NCBI RefSeq assembly: GCF_018599245.1
Contig: NZ_JAHEVJ010000006.1
Location: forward strand, 124,001-188,000
DNA from: Aliiroseovarius lamellibrachiae
GTDB taxonomy: Bacteria > Pseudomonadota > Alphaproteobacteria > Rhodobacterales > Rhodobacteraceae
Length of the DNA: 64,000 bases
Direction: 5' to 3'
Shown: positions 1-8,199 of the stretch, piece after piece
Layout: each line of letters opens with the position of its first letter
Position numbering within the stretch: the first letter of the stretch is position 1
Notes under the pieces: generated by a model
Told to the model about the DNA's origin: nothing
Database searches by the model: none
The model's input: the letters and a program-made list of their open reading frames with translations, nothing else
Translations under genes and position numbers: made by a program

Positions 1-1
1 C

Positions 2-988
2 ATTTTTGTTGGCACAACGCGCGATATTGACGAAACTGGCTTTCCCTCTGGCAAACGCGGCGAAAAACTGATGCTCGGCAGTGTCGATGTGTCGATCCCG
101 CCTGACCGCGCCCCCGGCAGTGTGATTTGGCCCAACCGTAAGACCCCAGATCCGCAAAAACACTTTCTCGTCGATGACTTCGCGGTGCACGAAACCAAAG
201 CCAAGTTTCAGGCCGCCATCCAGCGTGAATTGCGCAACCGCACTGGCGATGCGCGGGTCGCGGTGATCTTTGTGCACGGCTTCAACAACCGGTTTTCCGA
301 AGGGCTGTATCGCTTTGCGCAGCTGGTCGAGGATCTGAATTTGCCGTTCTTGCCGGTGCATTATTCCTGGCCCAGTGCCGGGCATCCATTGGGCTATGGT
401 TATGACCGGGATTCCATGCTGTTTGGCCGCGACGGGCTGGAAACTTTGATCGAAACCGTATCGCAAGCTGGGGTAAAAGACGTGCTGCTTGTGGGGCATT
501 CCATGGGCGCGCTTTTGACAATGGAAAGTCTGCGCCAGCTTTCGATAGCGGGCAAAACCCGCACCCTCAACAAAATTGGCGGCGTCGTTTTGCTGTCACC
601 GGACATTGATATTGATATCTTTCGCCAACAGGCAAAGCGGATTGGAAAACTACCACAACCCTTCTACATTTTTTCATCAACCAAAGACCGTGCGCTTCGT
701 CTGTCCGCTGGGTTAACTGGGCAATCTGAACGGCTGGGCAACACGGCGGACATCAAACCGCTGGCTGATTTGGATGTGACCCTTGTGGATCTTTCCGCCT
801 TTAGTGACGGCGCGCAAGATCACAATGTGGCCTTTGCGTCACCTGCATTTTTGCGACTTTTGAACAGTATTCCGGATATTGGCGGCGCCTATGGGACGGA
901 TTCAAGCAATCGCCCCGGCTTGCTTCCCGGAACTGTTTTGGTGGTACAAAACGCAACGCAATTGGTCATTCCAAACACGCTGAAATAA
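2..988 (+). CDS. alpha/beta hydrolase, DUF900 type (5' end cut by window)
   Basis: C-terminal part of a serine hydrolase; the frame is open at the left edge, so the true start lies outside. The visible part begins with a GTTRDIDETG-like stretch followed by VSIPPDR and PGSVIWP, the lead-in typical of DUF900 proteins. The nucleophile elbow G-H-S-M-G is encoded at 494-508, preceded by a VIFVHGF strand-turn (oxyanion side) near 265-285. A late Asp (DRALRLS) and a His in QDHN near the end could complete the Ser-Asp-His triad. The family is widespread in alphaproteobacteria and its substrate is unknown. It converges with the minus-strand Smr gene, whose stop follows immediately. An internal ATG at 71 exists but lies inside the conserved domain and is not the start. 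Confidence 0.8.
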   Translation: MFVGTTRDIDETGFPSGKRGEKLMLGSVDVSIPPDRAPGSVIWPNRKTPDPQKHFLVDDFAVHETKAKFQAAIQRELRNRTGDARVAVIFVHGFNNRFSEGLYRFAQLVEDLNLPFLPVHYSWPSAGHPLGYGYDRDSMLFGRDGLETLIETVSQAGVKDVLLVGHSMGALLTMESLRQLSIAGKTRTLNKIGGVVLLSPDIDIDIFRQQAKRIGKLPQPFYIFSSTKDRALRLSAGLTGQSERLGNTADIKPLADLDVTLVDLSAFSDGAQDHNVAFASPAFLRLLNSIPDIGGAYGTDSSNRPGLLPGTVLVVQNATQLVIPNTLK

Positions 989-1582
989 TCACCGCAGCCG
1001 GCGCAGATACACGTAATAGGCCCCTTGGCCACCATGTTTCAAATGCGCTTCGGTGATCTGCAAGACGTGTTGCTTAAGCGGCGACATATGTAACCAATGG
1101 GGCACCTGATGGCGCAGCACACCGTGGTGCACCGGAATAGGGCCGCCGTCATCACGATGCTTGCCTTTCCCTGTGATCACCAGCACCAAACGGCGCTCTG
1201 CCGCAACAGCATCGAGAATAAACCGCAACAGAACCGGATGCGCGCGCGCCATGGTCATGCCATGCAGGTCAATGCGGGCCTCAGGTGACAGCCGCCCCTT
1301 TTTCATTTTGCCAAAGGTTTTACGATCCATCGCCACATGCTGCGCGGCCACTTGTTCGGCCATTGTTGGCGCAAGATCATGCAGGTTGCTGCGGGGTTTT
1401 GCGGTTTGACCAATGCGAAATCTGGGCTGTTTTACCTCGGGTAGTTTTGGTGGCTGAAACACTGTTTCAGGCGTAACAGGGTCTTTTTCTTTGCGAATTG
1501 GATGCAGGCGTTCGGTGTTGTCCGCAACCTTTTTCCACAACATCTTTTCATCTTCACTAAGCCCACGGGGACGTCGCGCCAT
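989..1582 (-). CDS. Smr-domain protein
   Basis: 197-residue protein with a charged, probably disordered N-terminal half and a C-terminal Smr (small MutS-related) domain. The domain shows the diagnostic LHGM (IDLHGMTMARA), the VITGKGKH strand-loop, and a C-terminal GGQGAYYVYLRR segment. Smr domains are nicking nucleases or nucleic-acid binding modules found in MutS2 and as stand-alone proteins; the role of the stand-alone alphaproteobacterial form is not settled. It is the last gene of a tight minus-strand operon with mltA (3-nt gap) and the Tim44-like gene, an arrangement I regard as common in Rhodobacterales. Start chosen at the ATG at 1582, right after the mltA stop. Confidence 0.88.
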   Translation of the reverse strand: MARRPRGLSEDEKMLWKKVADNTERLHPIRKEKDPVTPETVFQPPKLPEVKQPRFRIGQTAKPRSNLHDLAPTMAEQVAAQHVAMDRKTFGKMKKGRLSPEARIDLHGMTMARAHPVLLRFILDAVAAERRLVLVITGKGKHRDDGGPIPVHHGVLRHQVPHWLHMSPLKQHVLQITEAHLKHGGQGAYYVYLRRLR

Positions 1583-1585
1583 GGC

Positions 1586-2632
1586 CTAATCCTCCGTCTC
1601 AAGCGCATAGGCGCGCTGGATGGGGAACAGCACCAACATGCGGCCACCATCGCGGATTTTCCCCGCACGCTTGCCCGCTTCAATCCCGGTGCCCCAAAAG
1701 ATATCCGCCCGCTGCGCGCCCTTTACCCGCGACCCGGTGTCTTGGGCAATCATCAGACGATTAAAGGGGTCGGCCCCGGATTTTTCCAACCAAACAGGGG
1801 CCCCAAGCGGGGTGTATTTTGGATCAACCGCAAGCGACCGATGCGCAGTGATCGACCGGTTCATTGCCCCAAGCGGCCCCTTATGGGTCGGCACGCGTGA
1901 GACTTTGCGAAAGAACACATAAGAGGGGTTGGACATCAGCAGATCCTGCCCCTCAACCGGGTTACGCTGCACCCAATTGCGGATCACCTGTTGGGACACT
2001 TGGTGCCGGTTATAAATCCCCCGACGCACCAGTTCATTCCCCAGCGACTTAAACGCATGGCCGTTGTTGCCGCCATACCCCACGCGGAGCGCGGATCCAT
2101 CAGGCAGGCGAATACGGCCGGAGCCTTGGATTTGCAGAAACTGAAGGTCGACCGGATCCGCCACCCAAGCAATCTCAAGCCCGCGCCCTTGCAGGATCCC
2201 GCCCTCTTCAATGGCGCGACGGGGCACAAACGCCTCGCCCGATTTCAGCTCTGGTGGTTTACGATATAGGGGATAGCGGTAGGTGTCAGATTGATACCGT
2301 GACCCCAGAATTTCCGGCTCGTAATAGGCGGTGAACAGGGGGGCTGCGTTGTTTTCAATCAGAACCGGACGAAAGAACAGCTCAAAAAAAGCGCGGCCAG
2401 ACGATTGGTGCTGGGCAACGCGACATAGCGGCCGCCAAAGGGGGTCGTCCAAATCAATACAGGTTTCGATAAAAACCGAAAGGGCGGCGTCATGATTGTC
2501 GTCCGCCCATCCGGTCAGGTCTGAATACTCCACCACCCGGGCGCGGGCATCCAGGGGCAGTGCATCCCCCAATCCCGCATAGGACGGCGTGCCCAAAAGG
2601 GCCAGCGCGATTGCCAGCCCCCGCAAAATCAT
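1586..2632 (-). CDS. mltA: membrane-bound lytic murein transglycosylase A
   Basis: Cleaves the beta-1,4 bond between MurNAc and GlcNAc in peptidoglycan, giving 1,6-anhydro ends; acts in the periplasm. The 348-residue protein starts with a Sec-type leader (MILRGLAIALALLGTPSYA), without an obvious lipobox Cys, so it may be soluble or weakly attached rather than a lipoprotein as in E. coli. The MltA domain is recognisable by FTAYYEPEILGS, RGLEIAWVADPVDLQFLQIQ and GSGRIRLPDG. The 3D (Asp-Asp-Asp) domain at the C-terminus shows MIAQDTGSRVKGAQRADIFWG, which carries the catalytic and fold-defining aspartates. Length is usual. Its ATG overlaps the stop of the Tim44-like gene by 4 nt, so the two are translationally coupled. 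Confidence 0.92.
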   Translation of the reverse strand: MILRGLAIALALLGTPSYAGLGDALPLDARARVVEYSDLTGWADDNHDAALSVFIETCIDLDDPLWRPLCRVAQHQSSGRAFFELFFRPVLIENNAAPLFTAYYEPEILGSRYQSDTYRYPLYRKPPELKSGEAFVPRRAIEEGGILQGRGLEIAWVADPVDLQFLQIQGSGRIRLPDGSALRVGYGGNNGHAFKSLGNELVRRGIYNRHQVSQQVIRNWVQRNPVEGQDLLMSNPSYVFFRKVSRVPTHKGPLGAMNRSITAHRSLAVDPKYTPLGAPVWLEKSGADPFNRLMIAQDTGSRVKGAQRADIFWGTGIEAGKRAGKIRDGGRMLVLFPIQRAYALETED

Positions 2633-3288
2633 CCGCCCGTAGCGACCAATTGCCAGTTTGGATTGTCCGCACCCATTTTGCGCGCAAAGGTCCAGATATC
2701 TTTCTGGCGCTTCACCTCATTGGGGTTGCCTTCGATGATGTCACCGCCTTTGTCGCGCACAACAGACGTCAGTTCGCCCACAAAACGCACGGTGACTTCG
2801 CCGGTTTGGGTGGCGCTGTCATAATGCGCGTCTTCCAATTTCAGCTCACGCAGACCAACAAAGTTCGCCTCGACGCTCAGGCCCTGGGCGCGGCGATTTT
2901 CAACCACCGTTGCAAAGCTTTCATAGACCTCATCCGACAGGAACGGCTTGATGTCGGCCATTTCGCCAGCCTCAAACCCCATCAGGATCATTTCATAAGC
3001 ACCACGCGCACCGCCAAGGAATTCCCCCACCGAAAAGCTAGGTTCCTGGGCTTTCATCGCCACCAACGCCCGCGCAGCATCACTTTTTTCATCGACATGG
3101 TCAGTGATATCGCTGTCTGGACCACCTTCGATCACTTCAAATGCCTCACGATCTGGGCGCTTGCCCTCTTGTCGTGCGACTTGTGGTTTTTCAAAGCCTT
3201 CGCGCGTGCCAAGCACATCGCGCAAGCGCAAGATCAGGAACAATGCGATGCCAGCCAGCACCAATAACTGGATCAGGGGTGAACTCAT
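2629..3288 (-). CDS. Tim44-like domain protein (TimA family)
   Basis: 219 residues with one N-terminal membrane helix (SSPLIQLLVLAGIALFLIL), a charged linker, and a C-terminal Tim44-like/NTF2-fold domain (from about residue 85: GGARGAYEMILMGFEAGEMADIKP, then VYESFATVVENRRAQG and ...DIWTFARKMGADNPNWQLVAT). The same fold occurs in the mitochondrial import motor protein Tim44; alphaproteobacterial homologues are anchored in the inner membrane and proposed to be adaptors, but their substrate is uncertain. First gene of the Tim44-like / mltA / smr operon and divergent from fxsA. The ribosome binding site (AGAGG, five bases before the ATG) lies in a perfect 11-bp tandem duplication. Confidence 0.85.
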   Translation of the reverse strand: MSSPLIQLLVLAGIALFLILRLRDVLGTREGFEKPQVARQEGKRPDREAFEVIEGGPDSDITDHVDEKSDAARALVAMKAQEPSFSVGEFLGGARGAYEMILMGFEAGEMADIKPFLSDEVYESFATVVENRRAQGLSVEANFVGLRELKLEDAHYDSATQTGEVTVRFVGELTSVVRDKGGDIIEGNPNEVKRQKDIWTFARKMGADNPNWQLVATGG

Positions 3289-3290
3289 GA

Positions 3291-3312
3291 GAACCTCTTT
3301 TGAACCTCTTTT
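3291..3312. repeat. 11-bp tandem duplication covering a ribosome binding site
   Basis: GAACCTCTTTT occurs twice head to tail (3291-3301, 3302-3312). Read on the minus strand each unit is AAAAGAGGTTC, so the Shine-Dalgarno AGAGG of the Tim44-like gene is present twice; only the proximal one is at the right distance from the ATG at 3288. Confidence 0.85.
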
Positions 3313-3405
3313 ACGGGGCGCTCTGGAAACGCCTTTGCAGGGAACATATGTAAGTATTGTGTGGGAACAAGTCTACCACGCGAAATGCAAGAAATGAGGT
3401 TCATC

Positions 3406-3936
3406 ATGTGGCTCTTTGCCCTGTTCATCGCCGTTCCGCTGATTGAGATCGGACTTTTCATCCAGGTTGGTGGCGTGATTGGCCTGTGGCCGACCCTTTT
3501 GGTGGTCATTTTGACAGCCGTCATCGGCACGCAACTGATGCGCGCACAAGGGGCGCATGCAATGTCACAACTGCGCAATAGCTTTGGACAAATGCAGGAT
3601 CCGACCGAGCCTTTGGCCCATGGCGCGATGATCCTGTTTTCCGGCGCGCTTTTGCTGACACCCGGCTTTTTCACCGATGCCGTTGGCTTTGCACTTTTGA
3701 TACCAGCATTTCGCACGATGGTTTTCAATTACCTCCGCTCGCGCGTAAAAGTTCAAAGTTTTTCAATGGGTCAGGGGACAGATCACGGCATGCACGGCCA
3801 GAATATGGGGCGGGCGCCCAGACACCCTCAGCACGGGCAAGACGACGTAATTGATGGCGATTTCACCGATGTCTCGCCAGACAAACGCCCCACACATGAG
3901 GTCGAAAAAGGCCCGTCAGGCTGGACCAAACACTGA
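3406..3936 (+). CDS. fxsA: FxsA family membrane protein
   Basis: 176-residue inner-membrane protein. The N-terminus MWLFALFIAVPLIEIGLFI is the hallmark FxsA start, followed by a second segment (GVIGLWPTLLVVILTAVIGT) and a third around GAMILFSGALLLTPGFFTD, whose LLTPGFxTD is diagnostic. Residues beyond about 125 form a hydrophilic tail. In E. coli FxsA overproduction relieves F-plasmid exclusion of phage T7; its normal role is unknown. Several in-frame starts exist further upstream (for example 3361 GTG and 3394 ATG); the ATG at 3406 is chosen because GAGGT lies five bases before it and the family begins with the Trp-Leu-Phe membrane helix. The 3' end overlaps the convergent idi gene by 21 nt. 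Confidence 0.85.
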   Translation: MWLFALFIAVPLIEIGLFIQVGGVIGLWPTLLVVILTAVIGTQLMRAQGAHAMSQLRNSFGQMQDPTEPLAHGAMILFSGALLLTPGFFTDAVGFALLIPAFRTMVFNYLRSRVKVQSFSMGQGTDHGMHGQNMGRAPRHPQHGQDDVIDGDFTDVSPDKRPTHEVEKGPSGWTKH

Positions 3937-4446
3937 GGCTTTATGGTCGCGCAGATAGATGCGCAACCAAGGCGTAAACGCGTCGGGGGATTTGGCAATC
4001 TCAGCTTCCAACCGGGCCAAATTCACCCAACGCACCGCCTGAACCTCGTCTGGGTTCAACGCCAAGGCGGGATGCGTGTCGCAATGGATCACAAAAAGGT
4101 CAACAACCTCATGTTCGACCATTCCGCCACCCACATCGGCGCGATATTCTAGGTTTTCCATCCAAATTGGCTCGAGCCCGGTAATCCCCAGCTCTTCTTT
4201 CAACCGCCGGACAGAGCACACTTTGGGATCCTCACCCCAAGCCGGATGCGTACAACAGGTGTTCGCCCACAGGTTCGGCGTATGATACTTTCCGCCCGCA
4301 CGCTGCTGGATCAGCACCTCACCGTTGCAAATCACAAATACCGAAATCGCCTTGTGACGCAGCCCTTTCAGGTGCGCTTCAAGTTTGCCAACCGGCATCA
4401 ATGTGCCATCAACCCAAGTGGGGATCATCGTATCCATCCAAGCCAT
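3916..4446 (-). CDS. idi: isopentenyl-diphosphate delta-isomerase, type I
   Basis: Interconverts IPP and DMAPP for isoprenoid (quinone, carotenoid, undecaprenyl) synthesis; cytosolic. The 176-residue protein has the Nudix-like type I fold: LIQQRAGGKYHTPNLWANTC contains the catalytic Cys (NTCCTHP) and metal-binding His; the Nudix-type RRLKEELGI helix follows, and the second metal/catalytic motif appears as MVEHEVVDLF. Length is normal for a bacterial type I enzyme. It is a single gene divergent from secB and convergent with fxsA, with which it overlaps by 21 nt at the 3' end. The start at 4446 (MAWMDTMIP) is tentative; Met codons at residues 4 and 7 are also possible. Confidence 0.93.
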   Translation of the reverse strand: MAWMDTMIPTWVDGTLMPVGKLEAHLKGLRHKAISVFVICNGEVLIQQRAGGKYHTPNLWANTCCTHPAWGEDPKVCSVRRLKEELGITGLEPIWMENLEYRADVGGGMVEHEVVDLFVIHCDTHPALALNPDEVQAVRWVNLARLEAEIAKSPDAFTPWLRIYLRDHKASVFGPA

Positions 4447-4552
4447 TTACCCGGTTCTGCGCGCCCAGAAAAGCCCCTCAAATCGCATCGGTTGTATGCC
4501 CTCCGCCAAGGTGTTAGGCATTTGCCCAAACATATTTCTCAAGGAGAGCCCC

Positions 4553-5035
4553 ATGGCCGAGGAACAAACCGCACCACTGCCGCCCAAAATGCAGGTTCTG
4601 GGTCAGTACATCCGTGACATGTCATTCGAAAACATCCTCGCCCAAAAAGGCGTGGAAGGCGAAGTACAGCCCGACATCAGTGTCGAAGTGGCGCTGGATG
4701 CGAAAAAACGCCCGATCGACAATCAGTATGAAATCACCACGAAATATACCGTGGGATCCAAAAACAAATCCGGCGGCGAGCAATTGTTCCTGCTGGAGCT
4801 GGAGTACGCAGGTATTTTCCAAGTGGAAAACGTACCGGATGACCAAATTCATCCGTTCCTGATGATCGAATGCCCACGCATGTTGTTCCCCTTCGTGCGC
4901 CGCATCGTATCAGACGTGACCCGCGATGGCGGCTTCCCGCCACTGAACCTTGATACCGTTGATTTCCTTGCACTTTACCGTGCTGAAATTGAACGCCGTG
5001 CAGCGGCAGAAGCTGCACAAGCGCCCACCAACTAA
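4553..5035 (+). CDS. secB: protein-export chaperone SecB
   Basis: Tetrameric cytosolic chaperone that holds preproteins unfolded and passes them to SecA. The 160-residue protein has the SecB core: QYIRDMSFENI, VEVALDAKKRP, YEITTKYTVGSK, LLELEYAGIF, and the highly conserved HPFLMIECPRMLFPFVRRIVSDVTRDGGFPPL region (SecA-contacting face and peptide groove; only parts quoted). The start is ATG 4553, preceded at good distance by AAGGAGAG (4541-4548); upstream in-frame Met codons lack a site. Promoter region lies in the 106-bp divergent gap with idi. Convergent with dnaQ. Confidence 0.95.
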   Translation: MAEEQTAPLPPKMQVLGQYIRDMSFENILAQKGVEGEVQPDISVEVALDAKKRPIDNQYEITTKYTVGSKNKSGGEQLFLLELEYAGIFQVENVPDDQIHPFLMIECPRMLFPFVRRIVSDVTRDGGFPPLNLDTVDFLALYRAEIERRAAAEAAQAPTN

Positions 5036-5047
5036 AGGGGTTTCAGC

Positions 5048-5785
5048 TTAGTCTGAAAACGTCTTCCACAATGCATCGTCGCCCAGCTTGCCGACAAATT
5101 CGGCATGGGCGGCGGTCTCTTCCTCAGAAATCCGTGAGGGCAGGGGATTGGGCCGCGCTGACGGTCGCCAACTGTCGCCAATTGCCGCATCAGAGCTGCC
5201 GTCTTGTGGCCCGCCCGCCAGCACCAGATCAGGCTGCCGCCCGCCGATCAGCTCTAGATACACTTCCGCCAAAATCTGACTGTCCAACAGCGCGCCGTGC
5301 AATGTTCGCGAGGCATTATTGATGTCAAACCGACGGCACAACGCATCCAAAGACGCAGGCGATCCTGGGAATTTCTTGCGGGCAATTGCCAGCGTATCCA
5401 AGGCGCGCTCCCACGGAAGCTCTTGATATCCCATCCATTTCAGCTCTGCGTTCAAAAACTTCATATCAAACGCTGCATTGTGGATGACCAGTTTTGCATC
5501 GCCGATGAAATCCATGAATGCGCGGCCAACCTCTTTGAACACGGGCTTGTCCTTCAACAACACTTCGCCCTTTTCCGCAGGGCGCGGCGTCGACAACAGA
5601 TCCGGCCCAATCCCGTGCACGCCAAACGCCTCATCCGGCATTCCACGTTCTGGATTGATGTATTGGTGATAGGTGCGGCCCGTGGGCATGTGGTTGATCA
5701 GCTCAAGACACCCAATTTCCACAATCCGGTCGCCCATTTTTGGGTCGAATCCGGTGGTTTCCGTATCAAGTACGATTTCACGCAT
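5048..5785 (-). CDS. dnaQ: DNA polymerase III epsilon subunit (3'-5' proofreading exonuclease)
   Basis: Proofreading subunit of the replicative polymerase. The 245-residue protein contains the DnaQ exonuclease motifs: Exo[16 protein letters not shown] (Asp and Glu metal ligands), Exo[16 protein letters not shown], and Exo[23 protein letters not shown] with the catalytic His-x4-Asp. The C-terminal ~50 residues form the tether to the alpha subunit. The ATG at 5785 is chosen because the conserved ExoI motif starts there; a longer frame upstream overlaps coaE fully. It overlaps the end of coaE by 8 nt and is the last gene of the maf-aroE-coaE-dnaQ operon. Confidence 0.94.
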   Translation of the reverse strand: MREIVLDTETTGFDPKMGDRIVEIGCLELINHMPTGRTYHQYINPERGMPDEAFGVHGIGPDLLSTPRPAEKGEVLLKDKPVFKEVGRAFMDFIGDAKLVIHNAAFDMKFLNAELKWMGYQELPWERALDTLAIARKKFPGSPASLDALCRRFDINNASRTLHGALLDSQILAEVYLELIGGRQPDLVLAGGPQDGSSDAAIGDSWRPSARPNPLPSRISEEETAAHAEFVGKLGDDALWKTFSD

Positions 5786-6374
5786 CCAGCTTCTCCTGAA
5801 TATGGTCCAAAACTTCTTGAACGGCGGCTTTGGCCCCCTCAAGCGTTTCGGTAGGGATAATCACATCAGCGCGGGCTCGTTTCTCGGAATCAGGGACTTG
5901 CTTGGCCAAGATCGCCTCAAATTGCGCCTCTGACATCGTACCGCGCTCAAGCACGCGGGCCCGTTGAAGTTCGGCCGGGGCAGAGACGACAACCACCAGA
6001 TCCACATGTTCGTGGGCGCCAATCTCAAACAGCAGCGGCATATCCAGAAGCACGATATCAGTCTCTGTTTCAGCCAAAAACCGTGCGCGATCCTCGGCGA
6101 CAAGGGGATGCACGATTTGTTCAAGCTTCGCCAGCGCGGAGGGATCTCGGGTCATCCAATCCTTTAACGCGTCCCGGTCGACAGCGCCCGCGATGATCGC
6201 CTCGGGGCAAATCCCACGAACAGGCTCAACCGCGGCACCGCCCGCCGCATAAATCCGATGCACAGCAGCATCCGCATCCCAAATTGGCACGCCGACCGCC
6301 TGAAACATTTTGGCGGTCGTGGATTTCCCCATGCCGATAGAGCCGGTCAAACCGATAATATAAGGGCCGCTCAT
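5778..6374 (-). CDS. coaE: dephospho-CoA kinase
   Basis: Last step of coenzyme A synthesis: ATP-dependent phosphorylation of the ribose 3'-OH of dephospho-CoA. The 198-residue P-loop kinase has Walker [18 protein letters not shown] (residues about 8-24), the [16 protein letters not shown] acceptor-binding motif, the [11 protein letters not shown] strand with the conserved Pro-Leu-Leu-Phe-Glu, and the [18 protein letters not shown] lid region with R-x-x-x-(S/T)-x-x-x-(F/A). Length typical. The start overlaps the aroE stop by 4 nt (ATGA), so expression is coupled within the maf-aroE-coaE-dnaQ operon. Confidence 0.95.
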   Translation of the reverse strand: MSGPYIIGLTGSIGMGKSTTAKMFQAVGVPIWDADAAVHRIYAAGGAAVEPVRGICPEAIIAGAVDRDALKDWMTRDPSALAKLEQIVHPLVAEDRARFLAETETDIVLLDMPLLFEIGAHEHVDLVVVVSAPAELQRARVLERGTMSEAQFEAILAKQVPDSEKRARADVIIPTETLEGAKAAVQEVLDHIQEKLDA

Positions 6375-7207
6375 TTACCAAGCACCGCACGGCGCAAGCC
6401 ATCATCCACCACGGGGCGCTGACCAAACCAACGCTCGAACCCGGGAGCGGCCTGATGCAAAAGCATTCCCAGCCCGTCCACCGTGGTGCAACCCGCCGCA
6501 TTTGCCGCCTGAAGAAACTGGGTTTGCAGCGGCGTATAGACCAAATCTGTCACCACCTGACCCGGTTTTAGCCCATCAAGCGGCACGCGCAGTTCGGGTT
6601 TACCCACCATCCCGAGCGAGGTTGTGTTCACCACCGTCACCGCCTCGTCGATCATATTTCCTGCCTGAACCCAATCAATGACGTGGATACGCGTGCCAAA
6701 TTCAGACCGCAGCCCATCGGCACGGGTGCGGGTGCGATTTGAAAGATAAATCTCTGGCACGCCGATCTCAAGCAGTGACGCAATAATGGCACGCGCGGCG
6801 CCACCTGCGCCCAAAATCGCCGCCGGACCCGCCTTTGGATCCCAGCTGGGTGCGCCTTGGCGCAAGTTTTCAATAAACCCGTAACCATCTGTATTATCAG
6901 CGTGAATTTGACCATCATTGCGGAAAATCAATGTGTTGGCCGCGCCCATCAATGCGGCACGATCTGTCACCAGATCCGCCATTTTCAACGCCGCCTCTTT
7001 ATGGGGAATGGTCACATTACAGCCCACAAACCCCGCCTTGGGTAAGGTGCGGATCACCTGTTCCAGATTGTCCACGCTGACGCGCATCGGGATATAATGG
7101 CCGGGCAGGCCCATGGTTTTCAGCCAATAGCCATGCAAACGCGGCGACAGGGAATGTTCAATCGGGTCGCCGATGACGCCCGCCAGGGGAATTCGGTGTT
7201 CGCTCAT
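6371..7207 (-). CDS. aroE: shikimate dehydrogenase (NADP+)
   Basis: Reduces 3-dehydroshikimate to shikimate in aromatic amino-acid synthesis; cytosolic. 278 residues. The substrate-binding N-domain shows GDPIEHSLSPRLHGYW and GCNVTIPHKEAAL (catalytic Lys), then DNTDGYGF. The Rossmann domain has AILGAGGAARAIIASL, SNRTRTRAD with the Asn-Arg-(T/S)-x-x-(R/K) NADP motif, and a C-terminal DGLGMLLHQAAPGFERWFG. All expected catalytic residues are present. It overlaps both maf (4 nt) and coaE (4 nt). Confidence 0.95.
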   Translation of the reverse strand: MSEHRIPLAGVIGDPIEHSLSPRLHGYWLKTMGLPGHYIPMRVSVDNLEQVIRTLPKAGFVGCNVTIPHKEAALKMADLVTDRAALMGAANTLIFRNDGQIHADNTDGYGFIENLRQGAPSWDPKAGPAAILGAGGAARAIIASLLEIGVPEIYLSNRTRTRADGLRSEFGTRIHVIDWVQAGNMIDEAVTVVNTTSLGMVGKPELRVPLDGLKPGQVVTDLVYTPLQTQFLQAANAAGCTTVDGLGMLLHQAAPGFERWFGQRPVVDDGLRRAVLGK

Positions 7208-7803
7208 ATGTCCAGCTCTCCTCGCGTGATCAGATATGACAGCAGCTCTGTCAGGGGCAAACCCAAAACATTGAAATAATCGCCATCAACCTTGGCAAAC
7301 AATCGCACGCCCTCTTCTTCAAGCTTATATCCACCGACCGAATGGCGAATACTGTCCCAGTTTCGGTCCACATAATCGGCAATATATTGCGTGCTAAGTT
7401 CACGCATTTTAAGACGCACCATACCAACGTGGCGCCACAGGGGTTCGCCATTTTTATAGAGGACAGCGGCTGAAAAAAGCCGGTGGGTCATTCCGGACAT
7501 GGTGGTCAGCTGGGCAATCGCATCATCAGCGTCACGGGGTTTTGACATAACCTCACCGCCCAAATCTGCCACCTGATCACAGCCCAACACCAGCGCATCG
7601 CGATGTTTCTCGCTGATTTTGCGCGCTTTGAACTCTGCAAGCGCATCCGCAAGGTCACGGGACGACGCACCCTCGGCCTTTAAAGACGTCTTAATCATAT
7701 CTTCATCAATCCTTGCTGGAATAACATCAAAGTTAACGCCCGCATTACGCAACAATTGCGCGCGGATGTCAGAGCCAGAGGCGAGGATGATTTGATCGGT
7801 CAT
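7204..7803 (-). CDS. maf: Maf-family nucleoside triphosphate pyrophosphatase
   Basis: House-cleaning pyrophosphatase hydrolysing non-canonical or modified nucleoside triphosphates. 199 residues with the Maf signature near the N-terminus (LASGSDIRAQLLRNAGVNF; the usual S-x-R-R is here SDIR), the VLGCDQVADLGG metal-binding motif, SKPRDADDAIAQLTTMSG, and GGYKLEEEGVRLFAKVDGDY followed by NVLGLPL. It is the first gene of the minus-strand maf-aroE-coaE-dnaQ run and its start is the left boundary of the putative replication origin. Confidence 0.93.
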   Translation of the reverse strand: MTDQIILASGSDIRAQLLRNAGVNFDVIPARIDEDMIKTSLKAEGASSRDLADALAEFKARKISEKHRDALVLGCDQVADLGGEVMSKPRDADDAIAQLTTMSGMTHRLFSAAVLYKNGEPLWRHVGMVRLKMRELSTQYIADYVDRNWDSIRHSVGGYKLEEEGVRLFAKVDGDYFNVLGLPLTELLSYLITRGELDI

Positions 7804-8199
7804 AGGATAACCCTGTGGAAAAACTCTGTTTGTTCCGGTGTTCGGTTCGGTGGGAAACGGCCCCTCTCGGTGAACCTGCGGATAGATTGGCGTTTATTAA
7901 GACAGTTTCCTGTATTCTTCCACTGTTGAGAAGTTTTCCACGGGGTAAAAATCATCGCGCTTCCTGTCGAAGTTCCCCACATGGTTATCCCCAGACCCTG
8001 ACCAAGGATTGCCCCAGTAAAATTGAGGATCTGACAAACTGTCCACTGTCGGCTTAAGGATTTGTCCACTTGTGTAAAACTCATGGCATAAATCATTAAT
8101 CCCCATTATCCACAGGCCCTACATAATCATCATCTTTTCTTCTTATATATATTTATTTTAAGTAAGGATGATCGGGACAGATAAGAAGGCAGGCTTAGA
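7804..8199. other. probable chromosomal replication origin (oriC)
   Basis: 396 bp without a convincing gene between the diverging maf and hemJ genes. A perfect DnaA box TTATCCACA lies at 8106-8114 (+). Relaxed one-mismatch boxes are TTTTCCACA at 7814-7822 (-), TTATCCCCA at 7985-7993 (+) and TTTTACACA at 8071-8079 (-); TTTTCCACG at 7934-7942 (+) is weaker. A strongly AT-rich tract at about 8122-8167, including TTATATATATTTATTTTA, follows the best box and would serve as the unwinding element. Genes run away from it on both sides, and mnmG, rsmG, parA, parB and two parS sites lie within 8 kb, the classical origin context. Short open frames inside look like chance. Confidence 0.75.

Noticed and set aside
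2560-3267. Long plus-strand open frame opposite the Tim44-like gene
   Set aside because: It is antisense to a protein with clear family motifs and its translation has no recognisable domain; it follows from the codon bias of the real gene.
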